Source: Actinoplanes flavus (GTDB taxonomy: Bacteria; Actinomycetota; Actinomycetes; Mycobacteriales; Micromonosporaceae). Taken from it: a stretch of DNA of 64,000 bases. The stretch spans positions 62,001 through 126,000 of the forward strand of contig NZ_JAGFNS010000007.1 of assembly GCF_017592555.1 (NCBI RefSeq), read 5' to 3'. The notes under the pieces are model-generated. The model was not told the origin of the DNA. It saw only the letters and a list, made by a program, of their open reading frames with translations, and did not search any database. Made by a program: the position numbers and the translations under genes. Shown here in pieces: positions 56,461 through 64,000 of the stretch (positions within the stretch are counted from its first letter, which is position 1; each line of letters begins with the position of its first letter).

Positions 56461-57597
56461 ATGTCGATGTCTGATGCCGCGCTGCTACGACGGGCTGGTG
56501 ACCTCAAGGGCGAGCTGGTGGCGTTTTCTCAGCAGCCGCGCTACGACCGGGCTGCGTCGAAATTTCTGGCCGAGTACGGCAACGGCCTGGAAGACGCCGA
56601 TGAGCAGCGGTGGATGCTGCTCTGGGACTGTTTCGTGCTGGAGCACCGGCTGGCGAACGGCCGGACGGTGGTGGAGCAGTTCGTCGAGGCCCGGCCGGAC
56701 CTGCCGCAGGTGGAACGGGAGATGGTGCTCGGCTGGCGCGATGTGGTGCAGGGCCCGTTCGAGGTGCAGCGCAAGGACGGGCCGGCGCTCGTGGTGGAGA
56801 GCCTGGTCGACGACTTGACCTATCGGGTCCGGTCGAACATGGGCCCGGCCGTGTTCAGGCGGATGCCGCGCCGCTCGTTCATCATCGCCCGGCTGGTCGC
56901 GGTCGGTGACGAGTGGATGCTGAGCGGGCCGGTACAGATCCTGCGCGGGAGCGAGCGGGACATCGCCTATCAGCTCGCGCTGGACATGTCTTTGCGTACG
57001 CCGGAAGCGGTTTTCCGAAACCCGGACAAGCTTGCTCTGGCATGGGAACACCAGCGTGCTGACCGGGCACGGTTCGTGGACTTCTTCGGCGCCGACCTGC
57101 TGGTGGTCCCGGGAGAACAGGCGCAGGATCGGCTCGACGGCTACTACACGTACTGCCGTGACGCGATTCTCGGGCCGGACCCGAAGGACGTCCCTCCTGC
57201 GGTGTCGATGTCGTTGCCGCCGGACCTGACCGATGCGGAGACGGTGGCGCTGATCTACGACGAGACGGACGGACTCGGCTTCTATGCGGAGTTCGGTCTC
57301 GTGGAGGAGGCGTTCGCGAACCCCGACCTGCTGCGCCGCCGCCGGTGGCGCGAGCAGACACTGTCCTATCTCGAAGACGACAGCGTGGAGCCGATGGTCC
57401 TGCGCCGGCTGGCGGCGAGGGATCCCGACAAGGCGAGTGTCGTGTTCCGGCGGCTGCTGAAACGGCCACGGTTCGACTGGAGCCGGGACGGTGAGGAACT
57501 GATGCGCGAGGCCAAGCCGGGATATTTCGATCAACCGCCGCGTCCGCGGGTGAGTCCGCTCAGCGAGCGCTTGGCAGAGTTCGTCAAACACCGCTGA
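56461..57597 (+). CDS. Unrecognised 378-residue protein
   Basis: The protein (MSMSDAALLRRAGDLKGELVAFSQQPRYDRAASKFLAEYGNGLEDADEQRWMLLWDCFVLEH...) is soluble and mixed alpha/beta. It includes a central beta region (GPFEVQRKDGPALVVESLVDDLTYRVRSNMG) and a helical C-terminal half. I see no known catalytic motif. Its place after an equally unrecognised gene and the conflict-type genes suggests a functional pair, but that is inference. Codon bias is that of the host. Confidence 0.75.
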   Translation: MSMSDAALLRRAGDLKGELVAFSQQPRYDRAASKFLAEYGNGLEDADEQRWMLLWDCFVLEHRLANGRTVVEQFVEARPDLPQVEREMVLGWRDVVQGPFEVQRKDGPALVVESLVDDLTYRVRSNMGPAVFRRMPRRSFIIARLVAVGDEWMLSGPVQILRGSERDIAYQLALDMSLRTPEAVFRNPDKLALAWEHQRADRARFVDFFGADLLVVPGEQAQDRLDGYYTYCRDAILGPDPKDVPPAVSMSLPPDLTDAETVALIYDETDGLGFYAEFGLVEEAFANPDLLRRRRWREQTLSYLEDDSVEPMVLRRLAARDPDKASVVFRRLLKRPRFDWSRDGEELMREAKPGYFDQPPRPRVSPLSERLAEFVKHR

Positions 57598-57620
57598 GCA
57601 AGGAGCGATAGGGCCGCCCG

Positions 57621-57770
57621 CTACTCGTAGCGGTACCGGCAGGAGATGATGGTGATCTCGCTGGCCTCGACGGCGTACACCATGCGATGTTCATCGTCGA
57701 TGCGCCGGGACCGGAGGCCCGCGAGGTTGTTCCGGAGGATCTCAGGTTTTCCGATGCCCTGGCCGTTCCT
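57621..57770 (-). pseudogene. C-terminal fragment of a second YoeB/Txe-like toxin
   Basis: On the minus strand about 50 codons read NGQGIGKPEILRNNLAGLRSRRIDDEHRMVYAVEASEITIISCRYRYE-stop, the conserved C-terminal half of YoeB. The N-terminal half and an antitoxin are missing upstream. Bases 57771-58077 contain nothing else that I recognise. Confidence 0.8.
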
Positions 57771-58077
57771 GCTTCGAGAGCGAGGAGCGTCGGTTCGCGG
57801 GCCGTCGCCGGCCGCAGCAAGCCCACTCGATCATCGGGAACGGTGCCGCCGTTTGGTCGCGGCCGACGTGGTCGAGCGGCTGGAGCGGGCATGGAGGTCA
57901 CCAGCGCGCTCATCGCTCACCACCGGGCCCGGCGCCGCGGGTCCCACGTTGCGGTGGTCGTTGTCGCGGCCGGTTGCGGTTCTCCTCCGGCCGGGGCTGA
58001 TTCGGTGGAGTCGATGGGGCGGTATTGCCGGGTGGGCTGGTCTACCGGCGAAGATCGAGAATTTCCTGGGATCTGAT

Positions 58078-59037
58078 TCAGGGCTTGGTGGCGCGCCGGT
58101 AACGGTTGCCGAGTTCGCGTACGAGTGCGACGAGTTCCGGGGGAGCGGTCACGGTGAAGTCGACGCCGAGCAGGCCGAGGTGGACGGCCAGCGCCTCGAT
58201 GGTGTCCGCCCCGGTGTCCAGCAGGCAGCGGGTATCGTCGACGGCCGTGATCGTGCCGATCGCCGGGTTGATCCGTTCAGCGAGTCGTTCGGCCGAGGCA
58301 TGCACGACCACCTGGGCGCGGTGTCGCCAAGCTGCCGATGACACGCCTCGGCGGACGCGGTCGACGGCCTCCTCGGGGAGTTCGCGAGGGGTGAATCGAG
58401 GTCCGGCGGGGGTACGCGGGTGGAGCCGGTCCACCCGGTAGGTCCGCCAGTCCGCCCGCTCGACGTCGAACCCGACGAGGTACCACCGCCGGCCCCAGTT
58501 GACCAGGCGGTAGGGCTCGGCGTCGCGCCGGCTTTCGGAGCCGTCATGGCTGCGGTAGTCGAAGCGCAGGCGTATGTGGTCCCGGCAGGCCGCCGCGATG
58601 CTGCTGAGCGTGTCGGCGTCGACGCGCGGACCGGTGTCGTCACGGGGTACGGCTTCGGCGTACCGATGAAGGGTGTTGACCCGGCGCCGCAGGCGTGACG
58701 GAAGCACCTGCTCCAGTTTCGCCAGCGCCCGCATCGACGTCTCCTCGATGCCGAGGATCGTGCCGCCCGCGGCGGTCCGTAACCCGATCGCGACGGCGAC
58801 CGCCTCCTCGTCGTCGAGCAGCAACGGTGGCAGTGCGGCGCCGGCGCCGAGCCGGTATCCGCCGACCGAGCCGCGCGTGCCGTGCACCGGATAGCCGAGG
58901 TTGCGCAGGCGGTCCACATCGTTGCGGACCGTTCGTGTGCTGACCGACAGGCGTTCGGCGAGTTCGGCGCCGGTCCAATCGCGGGGAGTCTGCAGCAGGG
59001 AGAGCAGGCGCAGCAGTCGTGCCGAGGTTTCCAACAT
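58078..59037 (-). CDS. YafY-type regulator with HTH and WYL domains
   Basis: The 319-residue protein has an N-terminal HTH_11 (DWTGAELAERLSVSTRTVRNDVDRLRNLGYPV), a central WYL domain (RRWYLVGFDVERADWRTYRVDRL) and a C-terminal WCX region. WYL proteins sense ligands, often nucleic acids or small molecules. It is divergent from an epoxide hydrolase operon and shares a 63-bp promoter region containing a 23-bp dyad. It most likely controls that operon and itself. Confidence 0.9.
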   Translation of the reverse strand: MLETSARLLRLLSLLQTPRDWTGAELAERLSVSTRTVRNDVDRLRNLGYPVHGTRGSVGGYRLGAGAALPPLLLDDEEAVAVAIGLRTAAGGTILGIEETSMRALAKLEQVLPSRLRRRVNTLHRYAEAVPRDDTGPRVDADTLSSIAAACRDHIRLRFDYRSHDGSESRRDAEPYRLVNWGRRWYLVGFDVERADWRTYRVDRLHPRTPAGPRFTPRELPEEAVDRVRRGVSSAAWRHRAQVVVHASAERLAERINPAIGTITAVDDTRCLLDTGADTIEALAVHLGLLGVDFTVTAPPELVALVRELGNRYRRATKP

Positions 59038-59057
59038 TCCTCGAAGCTTGCCAGATA

Positions 59058-59080
59058 ATTAGGAAAGGACCTTGCCTAAT
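59058..59080. promoter_or_regulatory. Near-perfect 23-bp dyad between the WYL regulator and its target operon
   Basis: ATTAGG (59058-59063) and CCTAAT (59075-59080) flank an inner AAGG-A-CCTT. Apart from the centre, only one symmetric base pair fails across the 23 bp. It sits 20 bp from both divergent starts, the expected place for an autoregulatory operator. Confidence 0.7.
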
Positions 59081-59100
59081 AGGCTCCTACGCTCGACCAC

Positions 59101-60288
59101 ATGACGAACGACAGCACGATCACTCCCTTCCGGATCGCGATTCCGCAGGCCGACCTCGACGATCTCCAGGAGCGCCTGGCCCGGACCCGGTGGGCCGAGG
59201 AACTGCCGGTGGGTGATGCGGCGGCGGCGCCCGGGCCGGTTCCGCCGGGTTGGGAGTACGGCGTTCCAGTCGGCTACGTCAAGCAGCTGATCGAACGATG
59301 GCGGACCGGATACGACTGGCGGGCCTGGGAGGCGAAGCTCAACGCATACCCGCAGTTCACCACCGAGATCGACGGTCAGAACGTCCACTTTCTGCATGTC
59401 CGGTCGCCGGAGCCGGACGCGACTCCCCTGATCCTGACCCACGGCTGGCCGACGACGGTGGTCGAGTGGCTCGACGTGATCGGCCCGCTGACCGATCCGC
59501 GGGCCCACGGTGGCGATCCGGCGGACGCGTTCCACCTGGTCATTCCGTCCGTACCGGGTTTCGGCCTGTCCGGGCCCACTCACGAGCGCGGCTGGGACCG
59601 GTACCGGGTGGCCCGGGCGTGGGCGGAGCTGATGCGCCGGCTCGGGTACGACCGGTACGGCGCGGCCGGTAACGACGGCGGCTCACTGATCTCTCCGGAG
59701 GTCGGCCGGGCAGATCCGGAGCACGTCCGAGGTGTGCACGTGACGCAGGTCTTCTCGTTCCCGTCGGGCGATCCGGCCGAGCTGGCCGGCCTCTCCGAGG
59801 AGGAACGCGGCAAGCTCGCGTTCGCGGACTGGTTCACCCAGAACCGGGGTGCGTACGACAAGCTCCAGTCCACCGAGCCGCAGAACCTCGCGCACGCGCT
59901 GGCCGACTCGCCGGCCGGTCTGCTCGGCTGGCATGCCCAGCTGCTCGGCGGCAACCTCGACCCGGATTTCGTGCTGACCAACGTGATGATCTATTGGTTG
60001 ACCAACACGGCGGCCTCGGCGGCCCGGTTCTACTACGAGGACGCGACGACGGCACCCGCGCGTCAGAAGTCGAACGGCCGCGGCACGACCGTGCCGGAGC
60101 CGACCACCGTGCCGCTCGGCCTGGCCAATTTCGCCTGGGACTACCAGTCGATCCGGACGTTCGCCGATCGCGACCACAGCGACATCGTCTCCTGGAACGT
60201 CTACGACCGGGGCAGCCACTTCGCCGCCCACGACGCCCCCGACCTGCTCATCGACGACATCCGGCAGTTTTTCCGCCAGGTTCGCTGA
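59101..60288 (+). CDS. Epoxide hydrolase (EHN-type)
   Basis: The 395-residue alpha/beta hydrolase has the epoxide hydrolase N-terminal EHN domain ([22 protein letters not shown]...[15 protein letters not shown]), HGWP at 124-127 and the nucleophile Asp202 in AAGNDGGS. A catalytic histidine lies in [10 protein letters not shown]. It opens epoxides to diols. It is the first gene of the operon next to the WYL regulator. Confidence 0.92.
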   Translation: MTNDSTITPFRIAIPQADLDDLQERLARTRWAEELPVGDAAAAPGPVPPGWEYGVPVGYVKQLIERWRTGYDWRAWEAKLNAYPQFTTEIDGQNVHFLHVRSPEPDATPLILTHGWPTTVVEWLDVIGPLTDPRAHGGDPADAFHLVIPSVPGFGLSGPTHERGWDRYRVARAWAELMRRLGYDRYGAAGNDGGSLISPEVGRADPEHVRGVHVTQVFSFPSGDPAELAGLSEEERGKLAFADWFTQNRGAYDKLQSTEPQNLAHALADSPAGLLGWHAQLLGGNLDPDFVLTNVMIYWLTNTAASAARFYYEDATTAPARQKSNGRGTTVPEPTTVPLGLANFAWDYQSIRTFADRDHSDIVSWNVYDRGSHFAAHDAPDLLIDDIRQFFRQVR

Positions 60289-60317
60289 ACACTCCTCCGC
60301 AACGAAAGGCAGACATC

Positions 60318-61160
60318 ATGTATCTCGTCATCGGTGCCACCGCCCACTTCGGACGCCAGACCGTGGAGGAACTGGCCGCCGCGAACGTGCCGGTGCGGGC
60401 GCTCACCCGTACCCCCGAGAAGGCCGCTCTCCCGGACGGCATCGACGTCGTCCGCGGTGATCTGACCCGGCCGGAGACGCTGCCGCCGGCATTCGCCGGC
60501 GTCGAGGCCGCCCTGGTGATCCTCCCGTACGGCATGGACGTGTCCCCGCTGCTGGCGGGGGCCAGCGCGGCCGGCGTACGGCGACTGGTGTTCCTCTCCT
60601 CCGGGGCGATCGTCGCCGGGGCCGAGCGGCAGCCCGACGTGATCGCCCGATACCACCGGGACGTCGAGCAGGCCATCGAGGCGTCCGGGATCGACTGGAC
60701 GTTCCTGCGCCTCCTGTTCCCGGCGATCAACTCGCTGACCTTCGCGATGCAGACGCAGAGCGGAGACGTCATCCGGGCGCCGTACACCGAGGCGGCGTTC
60801 AGTGCGGTGCACGAGCGGGACGTCGCCGCGGTGGCCGCGCGGATCCTGACCAGCGACGGACACGCCGGCCGGATCTACGACCTGACCGGCCCGGAGTCGC
60901 TGACCCAAACCCAGCAGGTTCGCATCCTCGGCGAGACGCTCGGGCGCGCGCTCACCGTCGAGGACCTCGACCCGGAGCCGGTGCTGGAGCAGATGAGCCG
61001 GTTCATGGACGGCGAGTTCCTGGCGGCGCTGTTCGGCCTGATGGCGGAGGCGGTCGGTAAGCCCGCGCCGGTGAACGACACCGTCGAGCAGATCACCGGC
61101 CGGCCCGCGCGGACGTACGCGGAATGGGCCGCGGACCACCGCGCCGACTTCGGAGGCTGA
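60318..61160 (+). CDS. NmrA-like NAD(P)-binding protein
   Basis: The 280-residue protein has an NmrA/HSCARG Rossmann start (MYLVIGATAHFGRQTVEELAAANVPVRALTR), FLSSGAIVAG and GIDWTFLRLLFP. The usual GxTGxxG is GATAHFG. Members act as NADPH sensors or quinone reductases. It starts 29 bp after the epoxide hydrolase. Confidence 0.9.
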   Translation: MYLVIGATAHFGRQTVEELAAANVPVRALTRTPEKAALPDGIDVVRGDLTRPETLPPAFAGVEAALVILPYGMDVSPLLAGASAAGVRRLVFLSSGAIVAGAERQPDVIARYHRDVEQAIEASGIDWTFLRLLFPAINSLTFAMQTQSGDVIRAPYTEAAFSAVHERDVAAVAARILTSDGHAGRIYDLTGPESLTQTQQVRILGETLGRALTVEDLDPEPVLEQMSRFMDGEFLAALFGLMAEAVGKPAPVNDTVEQITGRPARTYAEWAADHRADFGG

Positions 61161-61162
61161 CC

Positions 61163-62266
61163 GTGCCCCGGACATGGGGACGACGGGCGTTGGGACGGGC
61201 CCTGCTCGCCCGCCAGATGTTGCTGGAACGCGCCGACGTGACCGCCGAGGAGGCGATCACCCGCCTGGTCGGTATGCAGGCGCAGGCGCCGTACGCGCCC
61301 TACTTCGGACTGTGGAGCAGGCTGCGGAGATTCGGTGTCGCTGACCTGGCGGACGGGCTCAACGACCGTCGCCTGGTCCGCATCGCGCTGATGCGCAGCA
61401 CCATCCATCTGGTCACCGCCGCCGACTGCCGCCTGCTGCGGCCATGGGCTCAGCCGGCCCTCGACCGTGAACTGAACACCGCGTTCAGATCGGCCCTGAC
61501 CGGCTTGGACCGTGCCGCCGTGGCGGAGGCGGGCCGGGCACTGCTCAGCAGGCGGAACCTCACGCCCGGCGAACTGGGGATGGCGCTGAACGAACAGTGG
61601 CCGGATCGTGAGCCCCGCGCGCTCGCAACCGTGGTGCGCAACCTGACCCCGCTGATCCAGTTGCCGCCACGTGCGGTGTGGGGAATCGGCGGCGCCACCA
61701 GGTACGCGACGGCGGCCGACTGGGTCGGCGCCGGCCCCGACGCCGAGACGGACGGCGAACGGATCGTGCTGCGCTACCTCGCCGCGTTCGGCCCTGCCTC
61801 GATCAGCGATGTGCAGACGTGGGCCGGGCGAACCCGGCTGCGTCCCGTTCTGGACACGCTTCGCCCGCGGCTGGCGGTCTTCCGTGACGAGCACGGAGTC
61901 GAACTGTTCGACCTTCCGGAAGCGCCGCGCCCCGACGCGGACACCTACGCGCCGGTTCGGTTCCTGCCCGAGTACGACAACCTGCTCGCCTCCCACGCCG
62001 ACCGCACCCGCGTGATCTCGGAAGAGGCCCGGAAACGGGTCATGACGAGCAATGGGATGCGTGCCGCGCTGCTGGTGGACGGCGAGGTGGCGGGCACGTG
62101 GAAGCTTCATCCGGGCAGGAAGTCGACAGTTCTGGAGATCGACCCGTTCCGGCCGCTGACCGCGGTCCAGCGTGCCGAGGTCGAAGCCGAAGGCGGCCGC
62201 TTGCTGGAGTTCGCCGCTCCCGGCGCGAACCACCACGTACGGTCCTGGGACGGCTGGCGGACGTGA
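61163..62266 (+). CDS. AlkZ-like winged-helix DNA glycosylase (HTH_42 family)
   Basis: The 367-residue protein is of the HTH_42/AlkZ family. The catalytic Gln-x-Gln motif appears as QAQ (39-41) in LVGMQAQAPYAPYFGLWSRL. The winged-helix region is in the middle and the conserved end is SWDGWRT-like. Family members excise bulky or cross-linked bases from DNA (AlkZ, YcaQ). GTG 61163 has GGAGG 7 bp upstream and follows the NmrA-like gene by 2 bp. Linkage to an epoxide hydrolase suggests defence against DNA-reactive epoxides. Confidence 0.85.
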   Translation: MPRTWGRRALGRALLARQMLLERADVTAEEAITRLVGMQAQAPYAPYFGLWSRLRRFGVADLADGLNDRRLVRIALMRSTIHLVTAADCRLLRPWAQPALDRELNTAFRSALTGLDRAAVAEAGRALLSRRNLTPGELGMALNEQWPDREPRALATVVRNLTPLIQLPPRAVWGIGGATRYATAADWVGAGPDAETDGERIVLRYLAAFGPASISDVQTWAGRTRLRPVLDTLRPRLAVFRDEHGVELFDLPEAPRPDADTYAPVRFLPEYDNLLASHADRTRVISEEARKRVMTSNGMRAALLVDGEVAGTWKLHPGRKSTVLEIDPFRPLTAVQRAEVEAEGGRLLEFAAPGANHHVRSWDGWRT

Positions 62267-62344
62267 GCGCACCACACGCCTTCCTCGTCGCGTCCACGAC
62301 GACCGGCACAGTCACCGTTCGGGATTCGGCCATGGATGATCGTG

Positions 62345-62782
62345 ACCGGCTGGCCCGCGGGTGACGGGGTGCCGTCGGTCGGCGGGTCGGGCGAGCTGAT
62401 GGCCGGTCGCGGAACCTGCACCGGCACGTAGAGGTTCGCCCTGGTCTCAGGCGAGACCACGCCCTCCGCGGTCTGGCTGGTGACGGTCAGGAAGTTGTCT
62501 CCCCGCCGGTCAGGGGTGACGACGACGGTGCTGCGGCCCTCGGCATCGGCGGTGGCGGTCTCCGACGGGCCGTCGTTCAGCCGGTAGGTGAACGACACCG
62601 TCCCGGGCACCTGACTCGAGAGTTGGATCGTCCGCGGCTCGCCGACTGCGGCGCCCCCATTCTGGTCGAAGACCTTCGGCGTGTGGTCGATGACCCGGAA
62701 GGAGTAGTTCGTCTCGACCGAGCGGTTGAGGGTGCGGTCGATCGCCTGAACCGTGAGGACGTGGGTGCCCAGCCCGGCCCTG
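62345..62782 (-). pseudogene. Fragment of an Ig-like-repeat protein
   Basis: About 140 codons read THVLTVQAIDRTLNRSVETNYSFRVIDHTPKVFDQNGG...VPGTVSFTYRLNDGPSETATADAEGRSTVVVTPDRRGDNFLTVTSQTAEGVVS, the pattern of secreted bacterial Ig-like/PKD repeat proteins. There is no start, no signal peptide and no proper end; the frame runs on into the 3' end of the AlkZ-like gene on the other strand. It is a decayed internal fragment. Confidence 0.75.
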
Positions 62783-62920
62783 GCGCCAGTCGGTCACCAG
62801 CCCGGGTGGCAGCCACCCCATCCCGGTGAGCACGTCGAGCGGGCTCACGTGACGCTGCCGCTCCAGGGCCTGCGCGGCCGCGGTCGTCACGCGGCGTTCC
62901 AGCTTGGAGACGGGCGGCAT
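62775..62920 (-). pseudogene. 5' fragment of an actinobacterial hypothetical gene
   Basis: From ATG 62920 the frame reads MPPVSKLERRVTTAAAQALERQRHVSPLDVLTGMGWLPPGLVTDWRQGRAG. This resembles the start of a recurrent actinobacterial hypothetical protein. It then breaks into the Ig-like fragment in another frame. The hybrid shows that two unrelated genes were joined by deletion. Confidence 0.65.
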
Positions 62921-63074
62921 GGAGGCACGCTACCCCGCCCCCGGAAGCGGACGGGCACAGACGGGCCACAGGTTTCGTGATCCGATCCGGTCGATGGTCC
63001 GTATCACCCTGTGTCCGCGAGTGTCGACGGGACTCGATGAGCCCTGGGCGGCACACGAGAGTGAGGGAGGTTCG

Positions 63075-63875
63075 ATGTCCGTGTGGCGCCGTCTGTGCAG
63101 TGCCGCGGTTCTCTCCGCCGCGCTGGTCATGCTGGTGCCGGATCCGGCGCGGGCAGCGCCGGACGTCCCGGTGCCTCCGGAGAACCTGCTGCTCGACCGC
63201 GGTACGGGTGACATCTCGGCCGCCGACAAGGATCTCGTGGTCAAGGTGCGTCTCGCCGGCCTCTGGGAGATCCCGGCCGGGGAGATGGCCCAGCAGAAGT
63301 CGAACAGCGCCCGGATCAAGAAGATCGGCCAGAACATCGCCGATCAGCATGCCGCGCTCGACCAGCTGGCCCGTACCGCCGCGAAGGAGCTGAGGATCGC
63401 CCTGCCCAACGAGCCGAACAGCGACCAGCAGGGCTGGCTCGACGAGATGGAGGCGGCGGAGGGTCCCGAGTTCGACGCGATCTACATCGACCGGCTGCGG
63501 TCCGCGCACGGCAAGATCTTCCCGGCGATCGCGACGATCCGGGCGAGCACCCGCAACGACACCGTACGCAGGCTGGCCCAGCAGGCGAACCAGTTCGTCA
63601 TGACGCACATGACCCTGCTGGAGAGCAGCGGGATCGTGGACTTCGCCGCCCTGCCGACCGCCCCGGCCCCGAACGCGGCGGCCAGCAGCAAGCCGGCCAC
63701 CCAGGTGCTCTCCGCGGCTGAACAGAACTCCGGTGAGAGCGGCGCGAACATTCCGCTGATCGCCGCGGCCCTGGCCGGTGGGCTGGTCGCGGGCGTCCTC
63801 GTCACCCGGCAGATCGTCGGCGGCCGTGGCCGCAACGGCTACCGGTCGCGGCGGCCACGCTATTACGGAGGCTGA
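63075..63875 (+). CDS. Secreted or membrane-anchored DUF4142 protein
   Basis: The 266-residue protein has a signal peptide (MSVWRRLCSAAVLSAALVMLVPDPARA), a DUF4142 ferritin-like helical domain (SAADKDLVVKVRLAGLWEIPAGEMAQQKSNSARIKKIGQNIADQHAALDQLARTAA...) and a Pro/Ala linker. A C-terminal membrane segment follows (NIPLIAAALAGGLVAGVLVTRQIVG) with a basic tail. Metal-binding is not certain. GGGAGG lies 5 bp before the ATG. Confidence 0.88.
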   Translation: MSVWRRLCSAAVLSAALVMLVPDPARAAPDVPVPPENLLLDRGTGDISAADKDLVVKVRLAGLWEIPAGEMAQQKSNSARIKKIGQNIADQHAALDQLARTAAKELRIALPNEPNSDQQGWLDEMEAAEGPEFDAIYIDRLRSAHGKIFPAIATIRASTRNDTVRRLAQQANQFVMTHMTLLESSGIVDFAALPTAPAPNAAASSKPATQVLSAAEQNSGESGANIPLIAAALAGGLVAGVLVTRQIVGGRGRNGYRSRRPRYYGG

Positions 63876-63888
63876 ACAGGGTGACGCG

Positions 63889-64000
63889 GTGACCTCGTCG
63901 CCGGATGGTGTGATCGTCACCGATTGGCTCCGCGGGGTCCTGCACCCGCGCCGGAGCGGCATCGCCTCCGTCGTCCGGCCACCGGCCGGGATCGACGAGG
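63889..64000 (+). CDS. Start of a gene running out of the window
   Basis: From GTG 63889 a frame of 37 codons (MTSSPDGVIVTDWLRGVLHPRRSGIASVVRPP...) stays open to the window end, 13 bp after the DUF4142 gene. Codon use is host-like. Too little is visible to name it. Confidence 0.5.
   Translation, partial: MTSSPDGVIVTDWLRGVLHPRRSGIASVVRPPAGIDE

Noticed and set aside
57646..58341. Plus-strand frame spanning 57.6-58.3 kb
   Set aside because: The left end is antisense to the YoeB fragment and the right end is antisense to the WYL regulator; there is no domain of its own.

Overview
The window is high-GC actinobacterial chromosome. GTG/TTG starts are common, many genes overlap by 4 bp (ATGA, GTGA or TTGA), and the order of housekeeping genes (phoH-ybeY-CNNM/CorC-cytidine deaminase-like-era; recO-uppS; dgt-dnaG) is typical of Actinobacteria. 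The gene content and style look like Micromonosporaceae (Actinoplanes or a relative). That taxon is an inference, because no rRNA gene is present.

Layout. 1-6.4 kb: the end of a HIT protein gene, a class-C beta-lactamase-like hydrolase, and the phoH-ybeY-corC-cdd-like-era operon. 6.4-12.7 kb: an acyltransferase, a DUF4097 lipoprotein, recO, uppS, a HAD phosphatase, a thiamine-binding protein, a VapBC pair whose toxin is frameshifted, and an aldo/keto reductase. 12.6-16.9 kb: an MTHFR-like gene and the ykoEDC HMP/thiamine ECF transporter under a TPP riboswitch. 16.9-18.9 kb: an epoxide-hydrolase-like gene and two membrane proteins. 18.9-22.5 kb: a zinc cluster (znuACB, arsR, zur) with a perfect Zur palindrome ahead of znuA. 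22.5-29.8 kb: glyS, an XdhC-like protein, dusB, a DUF2786 protein and a secreted GH43 arabinanase-like enzyme behind a LacI-type palindrome. 29.9-32.9 kb: five genes alternating roadblock/LC7 and DUF4388-like proteins. 33-40.9 kb: VOC, dgt, dnaG, an ABC-2 exporter and a YihY protein. 41.3-44.8 kb: an EboE-like protein, a YtxH-like protein, tRNA-Asn, a repeat tract and an FAD oxidoreductase.

44.9-51.2 kb is a degraded 6.2-kb actinomycete integrative and conjugative element (AICE) in a CAU-anticodon tRNA gene. It is bounded by exact 44-bp attL/attR copies. It carries a doubly frameshifted integrase, an intact xis, repSA and spdB, a truncated traB, a HEPN-like gene and an intact HicAB pair. Copies of GTCCGCA at exact 11-bp spacing lie near both ends. 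51.2-57.8 kb, just beyond attR, is a conflict or defence-type island. It holds a YefM/YoeB ruin with two nonsense codons, a 786-aa fusion of an archaeo-eukaryotic primase (AEP) domain with an SF2 helicase (TOTE-like), a helix-turn-helix/PIN toxin-antitoxin pair, two unrecognised genes and a second YoeB fragment.

58.1-62.3 kb: a WYL regulator diverges from an epoxide hydrolase, an NmrA-like protein and an AlkZ-like DNA glycosylase across a near-perfect 23-bp dyad. 62.3-64 kb: a mosaic of gene fragments, a secreted DUF4142 protein and the start of another gene. The most interesting parts are the AEP-helicase island, the AICE remnant with its end iterons and HEPN/HicAB cargo, and the roadblock/DUF4388 cluster that has no visible GTPase.
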